Positions 52,885 through 63,317 of a stretch of DNA of 64,000 bases are shown piece by piece (the stretch's first letter is position 1; each line of letters opens with the position of its first letter). The DNA is from Natronoglycomyces albus. GTDB taxonomy: Bacteria > Actinomycetota > Actinomycetes > Mycobacteriales > Micromonosporaceae. The stretch lies in assembly GCF_016925535.1 (NCBI RefSeq), contig NZ_CP070496.1:868001-932000 (forward strand). The letters are read 5' to 3'. A program made the translations under genes and the position numbers. The notes under the pieces are model-generated. The model was not told the origin of the DNA. It was given only the letters and a program-made list of their open reading frames with translations, and searched no databases.

Positions 52885-53406
52885 ATGGCGCGTAAAGCGA
52901 ACCCCCCTGTGGAAGTGCGACGTAGTCCACGCCGCCGCGCCACCGTGTCTGCCTACAAGGACGGTGGTCGAGTCGTAGTTTTGATTCCGGACGCCTTCAG
53001 CTCAACTGAAGAGGCCGAATGGATCGAACGCATGGTCAGGCGCCTGCAACGGCGCGAAGACCAGACGGGCCGCTCCGATGACGCGGCGTTGAAGGCCCGC
53101 GGGGTCGCATTGGCCAAGAAGTACTTTTCAGATTTCCCCATCATGGCTCGCCCGGCCAGCGTGCGGTGGGTTGACAATCAGCGATCCCGCTGGGGTTCGT
53201 GTACTCCCGAGGACGGCACGATCCGCCTCAGCCGCCGCCTATCGCAAATGCCCAGTTGGGTCATTGACTACGTGCTCGTGCACGAGCTTGTGCACCTGGT
53301 TGAGGTCAACCACAGCAAACGTTTCTGGTCCTTGGTGCGCCGCTATCCCAAAGCCGAGCGAGCCCGTGGCTACCTAGATGGCATCGCCGACGCCGACGTT
53401 CTTTGA
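52885..53406 (+). CDS. YgjP-like (WLM/M48-type) metallopeptidase
   Basis: 173 residues. Zinc motif HELVH near residue 132, with the third ligand in NHSKRFW, and the family mark RSRWGSCT before it. The N-terminus is rich in Arg ([17 protein letters not shown]). Cytosolic; substrate unknown. The same family neighbours whiB7 in mycobacteria. A strong terminator follows. Confidence 0.88.
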   Translation: MARKANPPVEVRRSPRRRATVSAYKDGGRVVVLIPDAFSSTEEAEWIERMVRRLQRREDQTGRSDDAALKARGVALAKKYFSDFPIMARPASVRWVDNQRSRWGSCTPEDGTIRLSRRLSQMPSWVIDYVLVHELVHLVEVNHSKRFWSLVRRYPKAERARGYLDGIADADVL

Positions 53407-53442
53407 GGAAGCGCGCCAAGACTAGTCCTCGCAGCCAACAGC

Positions 53443-53488
53443 CCAAAACCAGCTGCGACCCGGAAAACCGGGTCGCAGCTGGTTTTGG
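53443..53488. terminator. Bidirectional terminator after the YgjP-like gene
   Basis: A 21-base perfect inverted repeat with a 4-base A loop (53443-53463 and 53468-53488), between convergent genes. Confidence 0.88.
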
Positions 53489-53525
53489 TTTTAGTGGCTA
53501 GTTCGTCGGCGCGGGCTCCTGCGCG

Positions 53526-54803
53526 CTAGGAACCGGGCCGTTCCTCGCCGTCCTCGTCGTCAGCCGGTGGGTCATTGACCGCCAGTTGGTCGAAGATCGA
53601 CATGTCCAATTCCGACATGGTTCCCGACATTGACGCGTACGCTTCGGGCGTTTGCAAGTCATCGGTCGTTGGCATCAGGTCCGGGTGGGCCCAGACCGCC
53701 TCGCGCCCCTCGACGCCGTGTTGTTCGGTCATGGTCTCCCATAGTTTGGTCGCCGAGCGCAAGGTGGCGGGCTGCATTTGTAGCCCCACCAGCGCTTCGA
53801 ATGTTTTCTCGGCGGGGCCACCGGAGGCGCGGCGGCGGTGAGCGGACTCCATGAGCTGGCTCAGCGTCGGCAGTCGGTCGGCCACGGCGTTGGTGACGAC
53901 GACGTTGACCCAGCCGGTGATGAGCGCCAGCGCCGTCTCCAGCCGTTGCAGCGTGAGTTTTTGCTGTTCGGTGTCCTCGGGACGGAAGAGTTTGCCCAGG
54001 TCCATCGTCTGCATGGCTTCGGGGTCGGACGGGTCGAGGCCGCTCATGGCCTCTTCGACCGCATCGGAGTCGATCCGAATTTCGCGTGCGTATGCCTGAA
54101 GCAGGGTGATGACGTGTGAGCGTAGCCATGGCGCATGTGTGAAGAGGCGATGGTGGGCGGCCTCGCGCAGCGCCACGAACAGACGAACTTCTTCCACTGG
54201 TAGTTGCAGACCCTGCGCGTATTCGGCGACATTGGCCGGCAGCAAGGCGGCGCGGCCGATTTTGCCCAAGGGCAATCCGACCTCGGTGGAACTGAGGACT
54301 TCGGCGGCTAGCTTGGAGAGTGCTTGACCCATCTGCGCGCCGAACAGTGCCGAGCCGACTCCTTTCATGAGGTCGGCCATGGGGCCTAGCAGGCCCTCCA
54401 TACCCTCGGGCACGAGAGTTCCCATCGCGGAGCCCATTTGGCTGGCCAGCGGTTCGGCCATCTGCTTCCAGGAGTCTTCGGTGTAGCTAATCCACTGCTT
54501 ACGGGTCCAGGCGTCGGGTTGCGTGACCCCCGATGGCCAAGCGGAGGCGGAGTCGAGCCACAGGTCGGCCAGGCGCAGTGCCTCGGCGACCTCTGATTGC
54601 TCGGCTGGACCCACGACCGGTTCACCGGCCAGCTCTCCCTCGGCCAGTTGCTGTGCTAGCTCCCAGTTGACTGGGCCAGCCGATGCCATTGACTGCGACA
54701 TCATCTGCTGCAGTTGTTGCATCATCTGTTGCATACGTGGATCGTTCGGGTCCGGCATACCACCAGGTAGGTTGCCGAAGCCAAAAGGAATATCGGAGCC
54801 CAT
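53526..54803 (-). CDS. Predicted zinc-dependent metalloprotease (Rv3195-like)
   Basis: 425 residues from ATG 54803; no ribosome site, and -10-like TATACC lies just upstream, so it may be leaderless. Met/Gln-rich N-terminus (MQQMMQQLQQMM), then the conserved family block VRLFVALREAAHHRLFTHAPWLRSH and an acidic tail. Databases call this actinobacterial family a zinc metalloprotease, but a clean HExxH is not visible, so catalysis is unproven. Divergent from the PDZ/Lon-like gene, as in mycobacteria. Confidence 0.8.
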   Translation of the reverse strand: MGSDIPFGFGNLPGGMPDPNDPRMQQMMQQLQQMMSQSMASAGPVNWELAQQLAEGELAGEPVVGPAEQSEVAEALRLADLWLDSASAWPSGVTQPDAWTRKQWISYTEDSWKQMAEPLASQMGSAMGTLVPEGMEGLLGPMADLMKGVGSALFGAQMGQALSKLAAEVLSSTEVGLPLGKIGRAALLPANVAEYAQGLQLPVEEVRLFVALREAAHHRLFTHAPWLRSHVITLLQAYAREIRIDSDAVEEAMSGLDPSDPEAMQTMDLGKLFRPEDTEQQKLTLQRLETALALITGWVNVVVTNAVADRLPTLSQLMESAHRRRASGGPAEKTFEALVGLQMQPATLRSATKLWETMTEQHGVEGREAVWAHPDLMPTTDDLQTPEAYASMSGTMSELDMSIFDQLAVNDPPADDEDGEERPGS

Positions 54804-55046
54804 AGGTATAAGGTACGTCAACTTTGCGGACAATGCCTGAGTGAGTGGCACTCAATCACTTCGCTCATTGCGAAAAACTTCCGCTTCGGGGTGAGTTGGC
54901 ATGGCGCGCCGGTAGGTTTCGGACCCGGTGAAGCTGGTTGGCCCCTCGCCGTCAGCGGTGGGGAACCGTTGAGGACGCGTGCTCGTGTGGTCGGGCCTGA
55001 CCGCCTCTTCCGCGTTCTCTCACCGCCACCGAGTAGGCTTTCGAAC

Positions 55047-56036
55047 ATGAAAAGGCGCGGACTCACAGTACTGCTCGGCATCGTCATGGTGGCTGTCCTG
55101 TCGGCGGTCACCCTGTCCATGTCAGTGGCCTATGTCGCACTTGGCCCGGGTCCAACCAGTGATCTGCTCGGCACGGCCGAGGACGCCGAGGGTAACGAGC
55201 GTCCCATCATCACCGCTGATGTCGACCACGAGGGCGATGGTCAAATCCACCTCACAACGGTGCGGGTGCGTCAAAGCGTCAACCTTGGTGAGGCCCTGCG
55301 CTATTGGTGGGACGACAGTTATTCGGTGCTGCCCCGCGAGTTGATCTATCCTCCCGACCAGACTCCCGAGGAGATCGAGGAACGCCAGGCTCGCCAGTGG
55401 AGTGAGTCCCAGACCAACGCCGAGACTGCCGCCTTGGGTTACTTGGGGGAGCCCGCTCAAGCTCAGGTCATGGTCGATGTGGCCCAACTGCAAGCCGGTG
55501 ATGTGATTGTGTCGATCGATGGCACCGACATCGCCGACGCAGCGGATTTCACCGATTTCGCTCAAAGCGAACAAGACTCTCCGACGTACTCCATCACAGT
55601 CACGCGCGACGGTGACCAACTCGTTCTCGACCTCGATGACCTGGACGACCTGGACGTTGTCACCACCCGGGAAGATCCTTACAACATTGCCATCGACACC
55701 GAAGCCCTCAACATCGGCGGCCCCTCGGCGGGGCTCATGTTCACCCTTGCCATTATCGACCGCGTATCACCCCAAGACATCACCGGCGGCGTTAATATCG
55801 CTGGTACAGGCGAAATCGATGTGCTTGGAAACGTCGGCGCCATCGGTGGCGTGCAACAAAAAGTAGTCGGCGCGAAGGCCGCGGGAGCCGAGTATTTCTT
55901 TGCCCCCACCGCCAACTGCGCCGACGCGGTCGCAGCCGCACCGGAGGGCTTGGATATCGTCGGGGTTGACACTCTCGATGATGCAATGTCGGCCCTGGCA
56001 TCGATTGCGGCGAATGAGCCCGTTTCCGGTTGCTGA
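55047..56036 (+). CDS. Membrane-anchored PDZ and Lon-like protease (YlbL/Rv3194c type)
   Basis: 329 residues from ATG 55047. A single N-terminal transmembrane segment (residues about 6-28), a PDZ domain at about 130-210 (LQAGDVIVSIDGTDIAD), and a C-terminal Lon-type S16 domain with catalytic Ser in GGPSAGLMF and Lys in QQKVVGAKAAG. The Ser-Lys dyad is intact. Acts on the outer face of the membrane. The UPF0182 gene follows by 136 bases. Confidence 0.9.
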   Translation: MKRRGLTVLLGIVMVAVLSAVTLSMSVAYVALGPGPTSDLLGTAEDAEGNERPIITADVDHEGDGQIHLTTVRVRQSVNLGEALRYWWDDSYSVLPRELIYPPDQTPEEIEERQARQWSESQTNAETAALGYLGEPAQAQVMVDVAQLQAGDVIVSIDGTDIADAADFTDFAQSEQDSPTYSITVTRDGDQLVLDLDDLDDLDVVTTREDPYNIAIDTEALNIGGPSAGLMFTLAIIDRVSPQDITGGVNIAGTGEIDVLGNVGAIGGVQQKVVGAKAAGAEYFFAPTANCADAVAAAPEGLDIVGVDTLDDAMSALASIAANEPVSGC

Positions 56037-56172
56037 GGCTCTTTCATGATGCGCGGCAAAAACGCATCGAAGAAAGCCTGAGTCTGTGACCGAATCTATA
56101 TAGTTCGGTTACTACTCTGGGCTGACACCCTTCTCGCATACCCGCACGGATATACGAAGGAGCTGCTTAACT

Positions 56173-59100
56173 GTGGCGACCCGGACTCCCGTCCCGCCGC
56201 GCATGAGTAAACGAGGCCGCTATGTCCTGGTTCTACTTGTTGGCGCAATAGCCCTACTATCCATGGCCGGCTGGCTGATCAGCCTGCGTGCCGAATACCT
56301 GTGGTACGAATCGGTCGAGTTCACCTCGGTCTTCACCACCATGGTCTGGACGAAGATCATCTTGTTCTTCGCCGCTCTACTGGCCATGGCCGCCTGGGTT
56401 GGCATCAACCTGTTCGTCGCCTGGAAACTGCGACCAGACACTACTCCCTATACGCCAGAACAACAAGGGCTGGAAAAGTACCGCGAGTTCCTCAACCCCA
56501 AGATCGGCCTGTGGATCGCACTGGTCGCTGTGGTGGTCGGAGTCTTCGCCGGTATGTCCGCCCAGTCGCGTTGGCAAGACTGGCTGCTATTCCGCGAAGG
56601 CGGAACGTTTGGGTGGTCCGACCCTGAATTTGGCCGTGACGCCGGATTCTATGTCTTCCAGCTGCCGTTTATCACCTTCATGCTCAGCTTCGGCTTCGCC
56701 GCGATCGTGGTGGGTCTGCTAGCCGCTCTGGGGGCGCACTACCTATATGGTGCGGTCCGTATGTCCGGCGACGGCGAGCGCATGACCAACGCCGCCCGCG
56801 TGCACCTGTCGGTACTGGTCGCGCTGTTCTTGCTGATGAAGGCCGTGGCCTACTACTTCGACCGGTTCGCGTTCACCACGCAACATAACGAAGTCACGGG
56901 CATCACCGGTGGTGGTTACACCGAGATGAACGCGCTGATGAACGCGAAGGTGGCCCTGATCTGGGTGTCGGTCATCGCCGCCGTTGTCATCGTGGTCTTC
57001 TCATGGGGCTTCACGCGCTCCCTCCTTCTTCCCGGTGCCGCCTTGGGTTTGGTGGTCGTGACAGCGATCGCCGCTGGCGGTATCTACCCGACCGTGGTGC
57101 GCAGCGTCGACGTTGAGCCCAACCGTCCACAGCGCGAAGGCGAGTACGCCGAACGCACTATCGAAGGCACGTACTTCGCCTACGGCATGGACACCGTCGA
57201 GACCGAGCAACTGAGGCTGTCCGGGAACCCCAACGCGGAAAACCTGGACGAGGACACCGGAACCATTCCGTTCATTCGTCTCATCGACCCGTACATCGTC
57301 TCGGACGCCTTCACACAGCGCCAGCAGCCGCGTGGTTTCTACGACTTCAACCAGAAGCTCGACATCGACCGCTACACCTACGAAAACGACGAGGGTGAGA
57401 CGATCACCGAAGACTTCGTGGTGGGTGTGCGTGAGCTGAACCCAGACCGGCTGACATCCGAACAGCAGGACTGGACGGTGCGGCACAACGTCTACACGCA
57501 CGGTTGGGGATTCGTCTCCGCCCCGACGAACGTCAACTGCGAGGGCGGACCGTACTTCATGTCCGGTTCCATGCGCACCTCGGGCGACGACGACGGTTCG
57601 TGTCAAGACGATGTCGACTTCATCGAAGTGGAGCGGCCGCAGATCTACTTCGGCCTTTTGAACAACGACTACGCGATTGTGGGCGCGCCTGACGGCGAGA
57701 ACCCGCGCGAGTACGACCGGCCCACTGACGTCGAGGTCACCATCGAGGAAGAGGAAGACGAGGACGAGGCCGTTGAAGAGGGCTCGGACCGTTACACCAC
57801 ATTCCAGGGTGACACCGGGGTCGATGTCTCCAGCCTGTCGCGCCGGATGCTCTACGCCTGGGAGTTCCAGGAGATCCGCTTCCTGCTGTCGGACATGTTC
57901 AACGAGAACTCTCAACTGCTGTATCACCGCAATGTGCGTGACCGCGTCGAACTGGCGGCCCCGTTCCTCAATGTGGACACTGACCCATACCCGGCAGTCG
58001 TAGACGGCCAGGTCGTATGGATCATGGCCGGTTACACCACCTCGGCGGACTTCCCGTACGCCGACCACGTGAACCTCGCCGCCGCGACCGAGGACACCTA
58101 CACCGGCAACGGTGTGGCCCAGCAGCCGCAGGAGAACATCAACTACATGCGTACGGCCGTCAAGGCCGTCGTCAACGCCTACGACGGTGAAGTGACGCTC
58201 TACGAGTTCGACGAGAACGACCCGATCCTGGGGGCGTGGAACAACATCTACGGCGGTGACTTGGTGGTGCCAAAGGAGGAGACTCCCGAAGCCCTCGAAG
58301 CGCACTTCCGTTACCCGGGCGACCACTTCAAGGTGCAACGCGAAATGTTGCAGCGCTACCACGTCAAGGAATCGCGTGCCTTCATCGAGGGCTCGGAAGC
58401 CTGGCAGGTGCCCAACGACCCGACCTCTGGCGCGTCGTTGAAGCAGCCGCCCTACTACGTGATGGCGACCTACCCGGGCCAGGAAGAGCCGAAGTTCCAG
58501 TTGACCAGCACCTACACGCCGCGAAACCGTGAGAACGCGATGGCGTCGATGATTTCGGGTTGGTACGACAACGGATCACCGCAGCTGACGATCTATGACA
58601 TCGCCACCGGTGACGCCGAGTCGCCCGACCAGATTCACCGCATCATCACCTCCACCGACCAGGTGGCGCGAGACTTGCGTCTGTTCCAGCAACAGGACCA
58701 GACGGTCGAGTGGGGCAACTTGCTGGCACTGCCGATCGGTAACGGCATCATGTACATGGAGCCGATGTACCTGCGGCGAGAAAGCGCAGGTAGCGCGGTT
58801 TCGCTGCCGGTGCTGCGGAAGGTCGCGATCAACTACGGGCCGTATGTCGGCTACGAGGACACGTTCGAGGACGCGCTCGAGTCGGTCGTCGAGCAGTACA
58901 TCACGGGGGCTCCGCCCGCCAGTGACGACTTCCTCGATGAGGACTTCGACGATGAAGACGCGGCCGAGTTGCCTGACGACGAGGACCCGATTGACCCGCC
59001 GCCAGCGGTGGACGAGACGGTCTACAACGACCCGGCCGTGCAGTCGGCCATGGAAGATGTGCGTAGCGCGATGAGCGACTACAACTCGGCCGTCTCCAGT

Positions 59101-59190
59101 GGCGACCATGCTGCTATGGGTCAGGCCTTGGCCGACCTAGACGCGGCGTTGCAGGAGTTCGACGACGCGATTGCCGCGGCCTCGGACTAG
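56173..59190 (+). CDS. UPF0182 family membrane protein
   Basis: 1005 residues, GTG 56173 with GAAGGAG upstream. About seven transmembrane segments in the first 310 residues, then a large extracytoplasmic region with conserved QQPRGFYDF, NIYGGD and YPGDHFKVQREML, and an acidic, Asp/Glu-rich stretch before a helical C-terminus. Function unknown; one of the most conserved actinobacterial membrane families and the usual neighbour of the PDZ protease. An antisense open frame across it is a coding shadow. Confidence 0.93.
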   Translation: MATRTPVPPRMSKRGRYVLVLLVGAIALLSMAGWLISLRAEYLWYESVEFTSVFTTMVWTKIILFFAALLAMAAWVGINLFVAWKLRPDTTPYTPEQQGLEKYREFLNPKIGLWIALVAVVVGVFAGMSAQSRWQDWLLFREGGTFGWSDPEFGRDAGFYVFQLPFITFMLSFGFAAIVVGLLAALGAHYLYGAVRMSGDGERMTNAARVHLSVLVALFLLMKAVAYYFDRFAFTTQHNEVTGITGGGYTEMNALMNAKVALIWVSVIAAVVIVVFSWGFTRSLLLPGAALGLVVVTAIAAGGIYPTVVRSVDVEPNRPQREGEYAERTIEGTYFAYGMDTVETEQLRLSGNPNAENLDEDTGTIPFIRLIDPYIVSDAFTQRQQPRGFYDFNQKLDIDRYTYENDEGETITEDFVVGVRELNPDRLTSEQQDWTVRHNVYTHGWGFVSAPTNVNCEGGPYFMSGSMRTSGDDDGSCQDDVDFIEVERPQIYFGLLNNDYAIVGAPDGENPREYDRPTDVEVTIEEEEDEDEAVEEGSDRYTTFQGDTGVDVSSLSRRMLYAWEFQEIRFLLSDMFNENSQLLYHRNVRDRVELAAPFLNVDTDPYPAVVDGQVVWIMAGYTTSADFPYADHVNLAAATEDTYTGNGVAQQPQENINYMRTAVKAVVNAYDGEVTLYEFDENDPILGAWNNIYGGDLVVPKEETPEALEAHFRYPGDHFKVQREMLQRYHVKESRAFIEGSEAWQVPNDPTSGASLKQPPYYVMATYPGQEEPKFQLTSTYTPRNRENAMASMISGWYDNGSPQLTIYDIATGDAESPDQIHRIITSTDQVARDLRLFQQQDQTVEWGNLLALPIGNGIMYMEPMYLRRESAGSAVSLPVLRKVAINYGPYVGYEDTFEDALESVVEQYITGAPPASDDFLDEDFDDEDAAELPDDEDPIDPPPAVDETVYNDPAVQSAMEDVRSAMSDYNSAVSSGDHAAMGQALADLDAALQEFDDAIAAASD

Positions 59191-59218
59191 CCAGTCACGG
59201 GCAACTGAATATTTACAT

Positions 59219-59253
59219 GTGGGGTGGGACCCGAAAACCAGGTCCCACCCCAC
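59219..59253. terminator. Terminator after the UPF0182 gene
   Basis: GTGGGGTGGGACC (59219-59231) and its reverse complement (59241-59253) with a 9-base loop, between convergent genes. Confidence 0.8.
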
Positions 59254-59277
59254 AATCGTGTGTCAACGGCTCAACGC

Positions 59278-60105
59278 CTACTGCTTCCAGGCTCCGGACT
59301 TGGCGGCCCGTCGAGCCCAATCAGCGAACGTGACCGCTTCGCGGTCGAGAACACGCCCGACTCCGTCGGCGACATCGCTGATGAGTCCCTTGCGCATCAC
59401 CTCATACATATCGTTGAGGAAGTCGGCCAACTCTTCTGACTCGCCTGCGGCCAGCACAGCGGCGTGATAGGTCTGCGGGTCTACATCCACATAGGTCACT
59501 GGGGAGCCGATTTCGGACTGAAGTATCTGGGCGACCTGTGCAAACGAGATAGCTTCGGGCCCGGACAGCTCATAGGTGATTCCCTCATGACCCGGTTGGG
59601 AGAGCACCGCTGCGGCGACCTCACCGAGATCCTCCAGCGCGATGAAGGGCTCTGGTGTGTCACCGACAGTTGCGTAGATGGTGCCCTCCAAGACCTCGTC
59701 GCGATAGATTCCCTCTGAGAAATTCTCGTTGAAGTTGTTTGCCTCCAGCATTGTCCACGGAAGGCCGGATGCCTTGACGTGAGCGGCCAGCAGGCTGGAG
59801 GGCGCCTTGGGCAGCAGGTGCTGACGGCGTCCGGCGAGGCCGACCAGCTTGCGAACCCCGCAGCGGGTGGCGTGGTCGATAAACTCCTCCACCTCAATGT
59901 GTTCATCCGGGATGGCGACGAAAACGGTGTCGATGCCTTCCAAGGCGGGCCCCCAGGTTTGGGGCTGATGCCAGTCGAAAGCCGGGTCATTGCGGCGGCT
60001 GCCGAGGCGGGGCTCGATCCCGCGTTGGCGCAGCGCGGACACCGTGCGCCGGCCGGTCTTTCCTGTGCCGGTGAGGACGAGGACGTGTGGTGATCTCTGG
60101 TTCAT
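59278..60105 (-). CDS. NmrA-like NAD(P)-binding reductase
   Basis: 275 residues from ATG 60105. N-terminal Rossmann motif VLTGTGKTGRR, then short-chain reductase-like VFVAIPDEHIEVEEFIDHA, and MLEANNFNEN, as in NmrA/azoreductase-type proteins with an atypical active site. Divergent from an AraC-type regulator by 92 bases, which probably controls it. May sense or reduce quinones or other small molecules. Confidence 0.85.
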   Translation of the reverse strand: MNQRSPHVLVLTGTGKTGRRTVSALRQRGIEPRLGSRRNDPAFDWHQPQTWGPALEGIDTVFVAIPDEHIEVEEFIDHATRCGVRKLVGLAGRRQHLLPKAPSSLLAAHVKASGLPWTMLEANNFNENFSEGIYRDEVLEGTIYATVGDTPEPFIALEDLGEVAAAVLSQPGHEGITYELSGPEAISFAQVAQILQSEIGSPVTYVDVDPQTYHAAVLAAGESEELADFLNDMYEVMRKGLISDVADGVGRVLDREAVTFADWARRAAKSGAWKQ

Positions 60106-60197
60106 ATGCCAATCCAAGCCCGGCCAACGTCGACTTCCAATGATGTGGGAGCTCGATTTCATGTGTTAGCGTCTAATGCTCTAGGTGGAGTGTGGAT

Positions 60198-61064
60198 ATG
60201 GATGTTTTCGGAGACCTACTCAGCAGTATCCGAAGCGAAGGGGCGGTGCTGTCGCAACAAGAACTGAGGCCACCCTCGCACTTGCGAATCGAGGACGTGA
60301 CTTCTCTGCTGCTGATGACGGTGGTTCGAGGCGAGGGGCGTCTGTTGCTGGACGAGGGTTCAGCCTGGGACTTGTGCAAAGGTGACTCGGTAATTGTCAA
60401 GGAGGGGTATCCGTTTACCTTTACGGGCTCCACCTCTCCAGAGGGGAACATCGACGGGACCTCGGTTGTCATCGGCCGCTATGCGGCCTCCGGAATCCGG
60501 CATCGGCGGCTGCTGCGGGCGCTACCGCCGGTGGCGCAGATTACCGAGGACGACGATGCTTGCCGCATGATGGAGAACGCGGTTGCTGACTGCGTGCGGA
60601 AGCGTCCTGGCTCCCAAATCGTGCTAGACCGGTTCCTTGACTGGGGCCTGGCCTGCACATTGCGTACCTGGTTTGACGAGGCAAAATCCGCGGCACCGGA
60701 TTGGTATCGCGGGATCAGTGATGATGTCGTAGGTCCTGCCTTGCGTGCCATGCACGAGCGCCCGCACGAGAGGTGGACGGTCAAGCGGCTCGCTGCCGTC
60801 AGCGGTGTATCGCGCGCCTCGCTGGCGAAGCGCTTCCGCGAGGTCATGACGCAGCCACCGCTGGCCTACTTGCGCGACTGGCGGCTGACCCTGGCCGAGG
60901 AACTTCTTAGCGAGACTGACCAGCCGCTTTCTGTTATTGCGCGCAGCATCGGCTACGCGGACGCGTTTAGCTTTAGCGCTGCCTTCAAACGTGCCTATGG
61001 ATGTAGTCCGAGCCGGTTCCGCGCTGGCCTACCCATCGCGCCACCAGTGGCCGCCGGGCTTTGA
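60198..61064 (+). CDS. AraC-family transcription regulator
   Basis: 288 residues from ATG 60198, with GGTGGAG seven bases before it. The N-terminal region is a cupin sensor of the AraC-binding-2/Cupin_6 type (LLLMTVVRGEGRLLLD). The C-terminal two-HTH domain is canonical: WTVKRLAAVSGVSRASLAKRFRE and SVIARSIGYADAFSFSAAFKRAYGCSPSRFR. It is likely to regulate the divergent NmrA-like gene; this pairing is frequent in actinobacteria. Confidence 0.92.
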   Translation: MDVFGDLLSSIRSEGAVLSQQELRPPSHLRIEDVTSLLLMTVVRGEGRLLLDEGSAWDLCKGDSVIVKEGYPFTFTGSTSPEGNIDGTSVVIGRYAASGIRHRRLLRALPPVAQITEDDDACRMMENAVADCVRKRPGSQIVLDRFLDWGLACTLRTWFDEAKSAAPDWYRGISDDVVGPALRAMHERPHERWTVKRLAAVSGVSRASLAKRFREVMTQPPLAYLRDWRLTLAEELLSETDQPLSVIARSIGYADAFSFSAAFKRAYGCSPSRFRAGLPIAPPVAAGL

Positions 61065-61187
61065 GCACCGCACGAGCAGCGCGTGGTTGGCTATCGAGGG
61101 CCAGCGTCGCGGCCGAGCGCGACCAGACTGCGCGGGCGGAGGACCTTTGCCGTACCGGCAGCGCAGTCGAGCCCTGGATCTAAAGGC

Positions 61188-63317
61188 CTAACAGTCGTCC
61201 TCGTCCTCAGCGCGTTTCACGGTGACCGAGACTGACGTGTCCTCATCGACTTCGGTTCCGGGGCGCGGATACTGAGTGACGACTGAGCACTTGACGTCCC
61301 CTTCGCCCCGGTAGTGCACACGCGGGTTCAAGGCGGCTTCCTCAATGCGCTGACGAGCTTCGCTCTCGGAGCGGTCGACGACGTCGGGCACTGTCGTGGT
61401 CGGGTCTGGTTCCTCACTGGGCGTGGGTGAGGGGGTCGGAGAGCTGGTGTCGCTATTGGAGGGTGTGGGCGACAAGTCAGGGCTGGTGGTGGGACTGCTT
61501 TCGTCACTGGGCGTGGGTGAGGGAGTTTCCGTCGGGTCGTCTCCGGCGATTTCCTCGACGCTATCGGTGGCGACGGGAGGCTGTGGGTTTTCCTCCACCG
61601 AGGCCGGGTCCCCTTCGGTGTTCTCTCCGGTCTCCCCGCTGGGTTCGACTTCGGTTCGTAGTGGACGTTCCCACGGTGCGATGGCCGCTATGGTTCCAGC
61701 GCCCCCCAACAGCGCGATAATGATGAGGACTATCAGCCACAGTCGCCTTTTGGGCGGTGGGGCTTCTTCGTCCTCCTCGTCGTCGCGAGGAGTGGTGACC
61801 GGGTCGGCGAGTGTGGACAGAGTCTCGGTGGGACCGCTGGGAAACGCGGTGGTGGTGCGACCGGCGGCAGCCACCGGCACCGCCTTCGAAACCTCGGTGA
61901 GACTGGGGCTGGCTCCCGTGACGTCCAGCGGAGTCTCACCGGTCTCCCATGCCGGTGAGCCAGTGGGCGGGGGCGAGGGATAAGGCGGGTTGAATAGTGG
62001 GACGTTGCCGGTGGCGGGCCCTCTGCCGCCGTAACCATCGAGATGAGCGTTGCTGGGCGGGGCGGAGGGATTGAAACTGGGCTGACTGTGGTGGGGGAGG
62101 CTGTGGGCAAGTACGCCGCTAGCTGGCGAATTGTGGCCGCCAAGGGCGTGGCTGGATGGGGATGCGCTGGCTGGAGTGGAGTCGTGGTCGGTCAACGGCC
62201 CGCTTGGAAGACCTCCATAGGGCGCGTCGATGGGCACGTTGGGGGCGGAGTGATAGCCGCTGAGATCGCGGGCGTGACGACCGGGCGACGCCAGGTGAGA
62301 CGGGGCGCTGGGGTGGCCTTCAGGCAAGTCGCTGTGCATACCGGAGTGGCCACGGCCATGGGGGGCCGATGGCGCGTAGCCGCTCACCTGCGGTGTGTTC
62401 GTTGCGGGTGTGGGCATCGAGCTACTTGAGCCCAAGTGCGCCAAAGTCATCTGTGGGCCGTTCAGCGCGGCAACGGCGTCGGACATGACGGCGCGGCAGG
62501 CGGCGGCGAAAGAGGCGGCGTCGGGCCAGCGGTTGCTTGGCTCCTTCATGAGCGAGCGGCGGATCACGGTACCGACCTGAGTTGGTACGTCTGCGGGCAG
62601 CGCGGGCGGCTCGTTACGCAGGTGGGCCGACAACACACCCAGCGGCGTGTCGGCGCGGAAGGGAGGCGAGCCCGCGAGGCACTGGTGGGCCACGACCCCC
62701 AGCGAGTAAATGTCGGAGTGGGGGGTGAGGTTTTCGCCGGCGGCCTGTTCGGGGGACATGTAGGTGACGGTGCCCAGGACGACACCTGTCGTGGTGAGGG
62801 TGAGATTTTCGGTGGAGCGGGCGATACCGAAGTCGACCAAGACGACGCTGCCGTCGTCGCGCACGAGAATGTTGCCGGGTTTGACATCGCGGTGCACGAT
62901 TCCGGATTCATGGGCGGTGTGGAGGGCGTCGGCGACTCCGGCGATGATCGGCAACGCTTGGGATTCGGGGAGTCGTCCCCACATGCTGAGCAAACGTGAC
63001 AGCGGTTTGCCGTCAATGTATTGCATGATGAGGTAGGCGATAGTGGAGTCTTCGGTCTCGATTTCCCCGTAGTCATAGACTTCGACGATGCCCGGGCCCT
63101 GCAAGATGGCGATCGCGCGGGCCTCGCGGCGGAATCGTTCCCGGAAACCGGAGTCGTCGGCGAGGCTGGCCAAGAGGACTTTAATGGCAACGGTGCGCCC
63201 CAGGAGGGTGTCGACACCCTCCCAGACATTGCCCATCCCGCCGCCTCCGATGCGACGTTCTATGCGATAGCGTCCGTCAAGGACGTCGCCGACTTTCACA
63301 CTCCCCGAGCCCGGCAT
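61188..63317 (-). CDS. PASTA-containing Ser/Thr protein kinase
   Basis: 709 residues. Kinase domain at residues 10-280: Gly loop RRIGGGGMGNVWEG, VAIKVLL, HRDVKPGNILV, VDFGIAR, MSPEQAAGE, all intact. A long Pro/Ser/His-rich cytoplasmic linker (about 290-520), one transmembrane helix (WLIVLIIIALLGGAGTIAAI), an acidic Thr/Ser/Pro spacer and a single PASTA domain (VPDVVDRSESEARQRIEEA). PknB-type kinases carry several PASTA repeats; one repeat suggests a different sensing range. No partner phosphatase in the window. Confidence 0.93.
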   Translation of the reverse strand: MPGSGSVKVGDVLDGRYRIERRIGGGGMGNVWEGVDTLLGRTVAIKVLLASLADDSGFRERFRREARAIAILQGPGIVEVYDYGEIETEDSTIAYLIMQYIDGKPLSRLLSMWGRLPESQALPIIAGVADALHTAHESGIVHRDVKPGNILVRDDGSVVLVDFGIARSTENLTLTTTGVVLGTVTYMSPEQAAGENLTPHSDIYSLGVVAHQCLAGSPPFRADTPLGVLSAHLRNEPPALPADVPTQVGTVIRRSLMKEPSNRWPDAASFAAACRAVMSDAVAALNGPQMTLAHLGSSSSMPTPATNTPQVSGYAPSAPHGRGHSGMHSDLPEGHPSAPSHLASPGRHARDLSGYHSAPNVPIDAPYGGLPSGPLTDHDSTPASASPSSHALGGHNSPASGVLAHSLPHHSQPSFNPSAPPSNAHLDGYGGRGPATGNVPLFNPPYPSPPPTGSPAWETGETPLDVTGASPSLTEVSKAVPVAAAGRTTTAFPSGPTETLSTLADPVTTPRDDEEDEEAPPPKRRLWLIVLIIIALLGGAGTIAAIAPWERPLRTEVEPSGETGENTEGDPASVEENPQPPVATDSVEEIAGDDPTETPSPTPSDESSPTTSPDLSPTPSNSDTSSPTPSPTPSEEPDPTTTVPDVVDRSESEARQRIEEAALNPRVHYRGEGDVKCSVVTQYPRPGTEVDEDTSVSVTVKRAEDEDDC

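Noticed and set aside
57001-58362. 453-codon antisense frame within the UPF0182 gene
   Set aside because: Val/Asp/His-rich shadow translation caused by GC-rich third positions of the sense gene.
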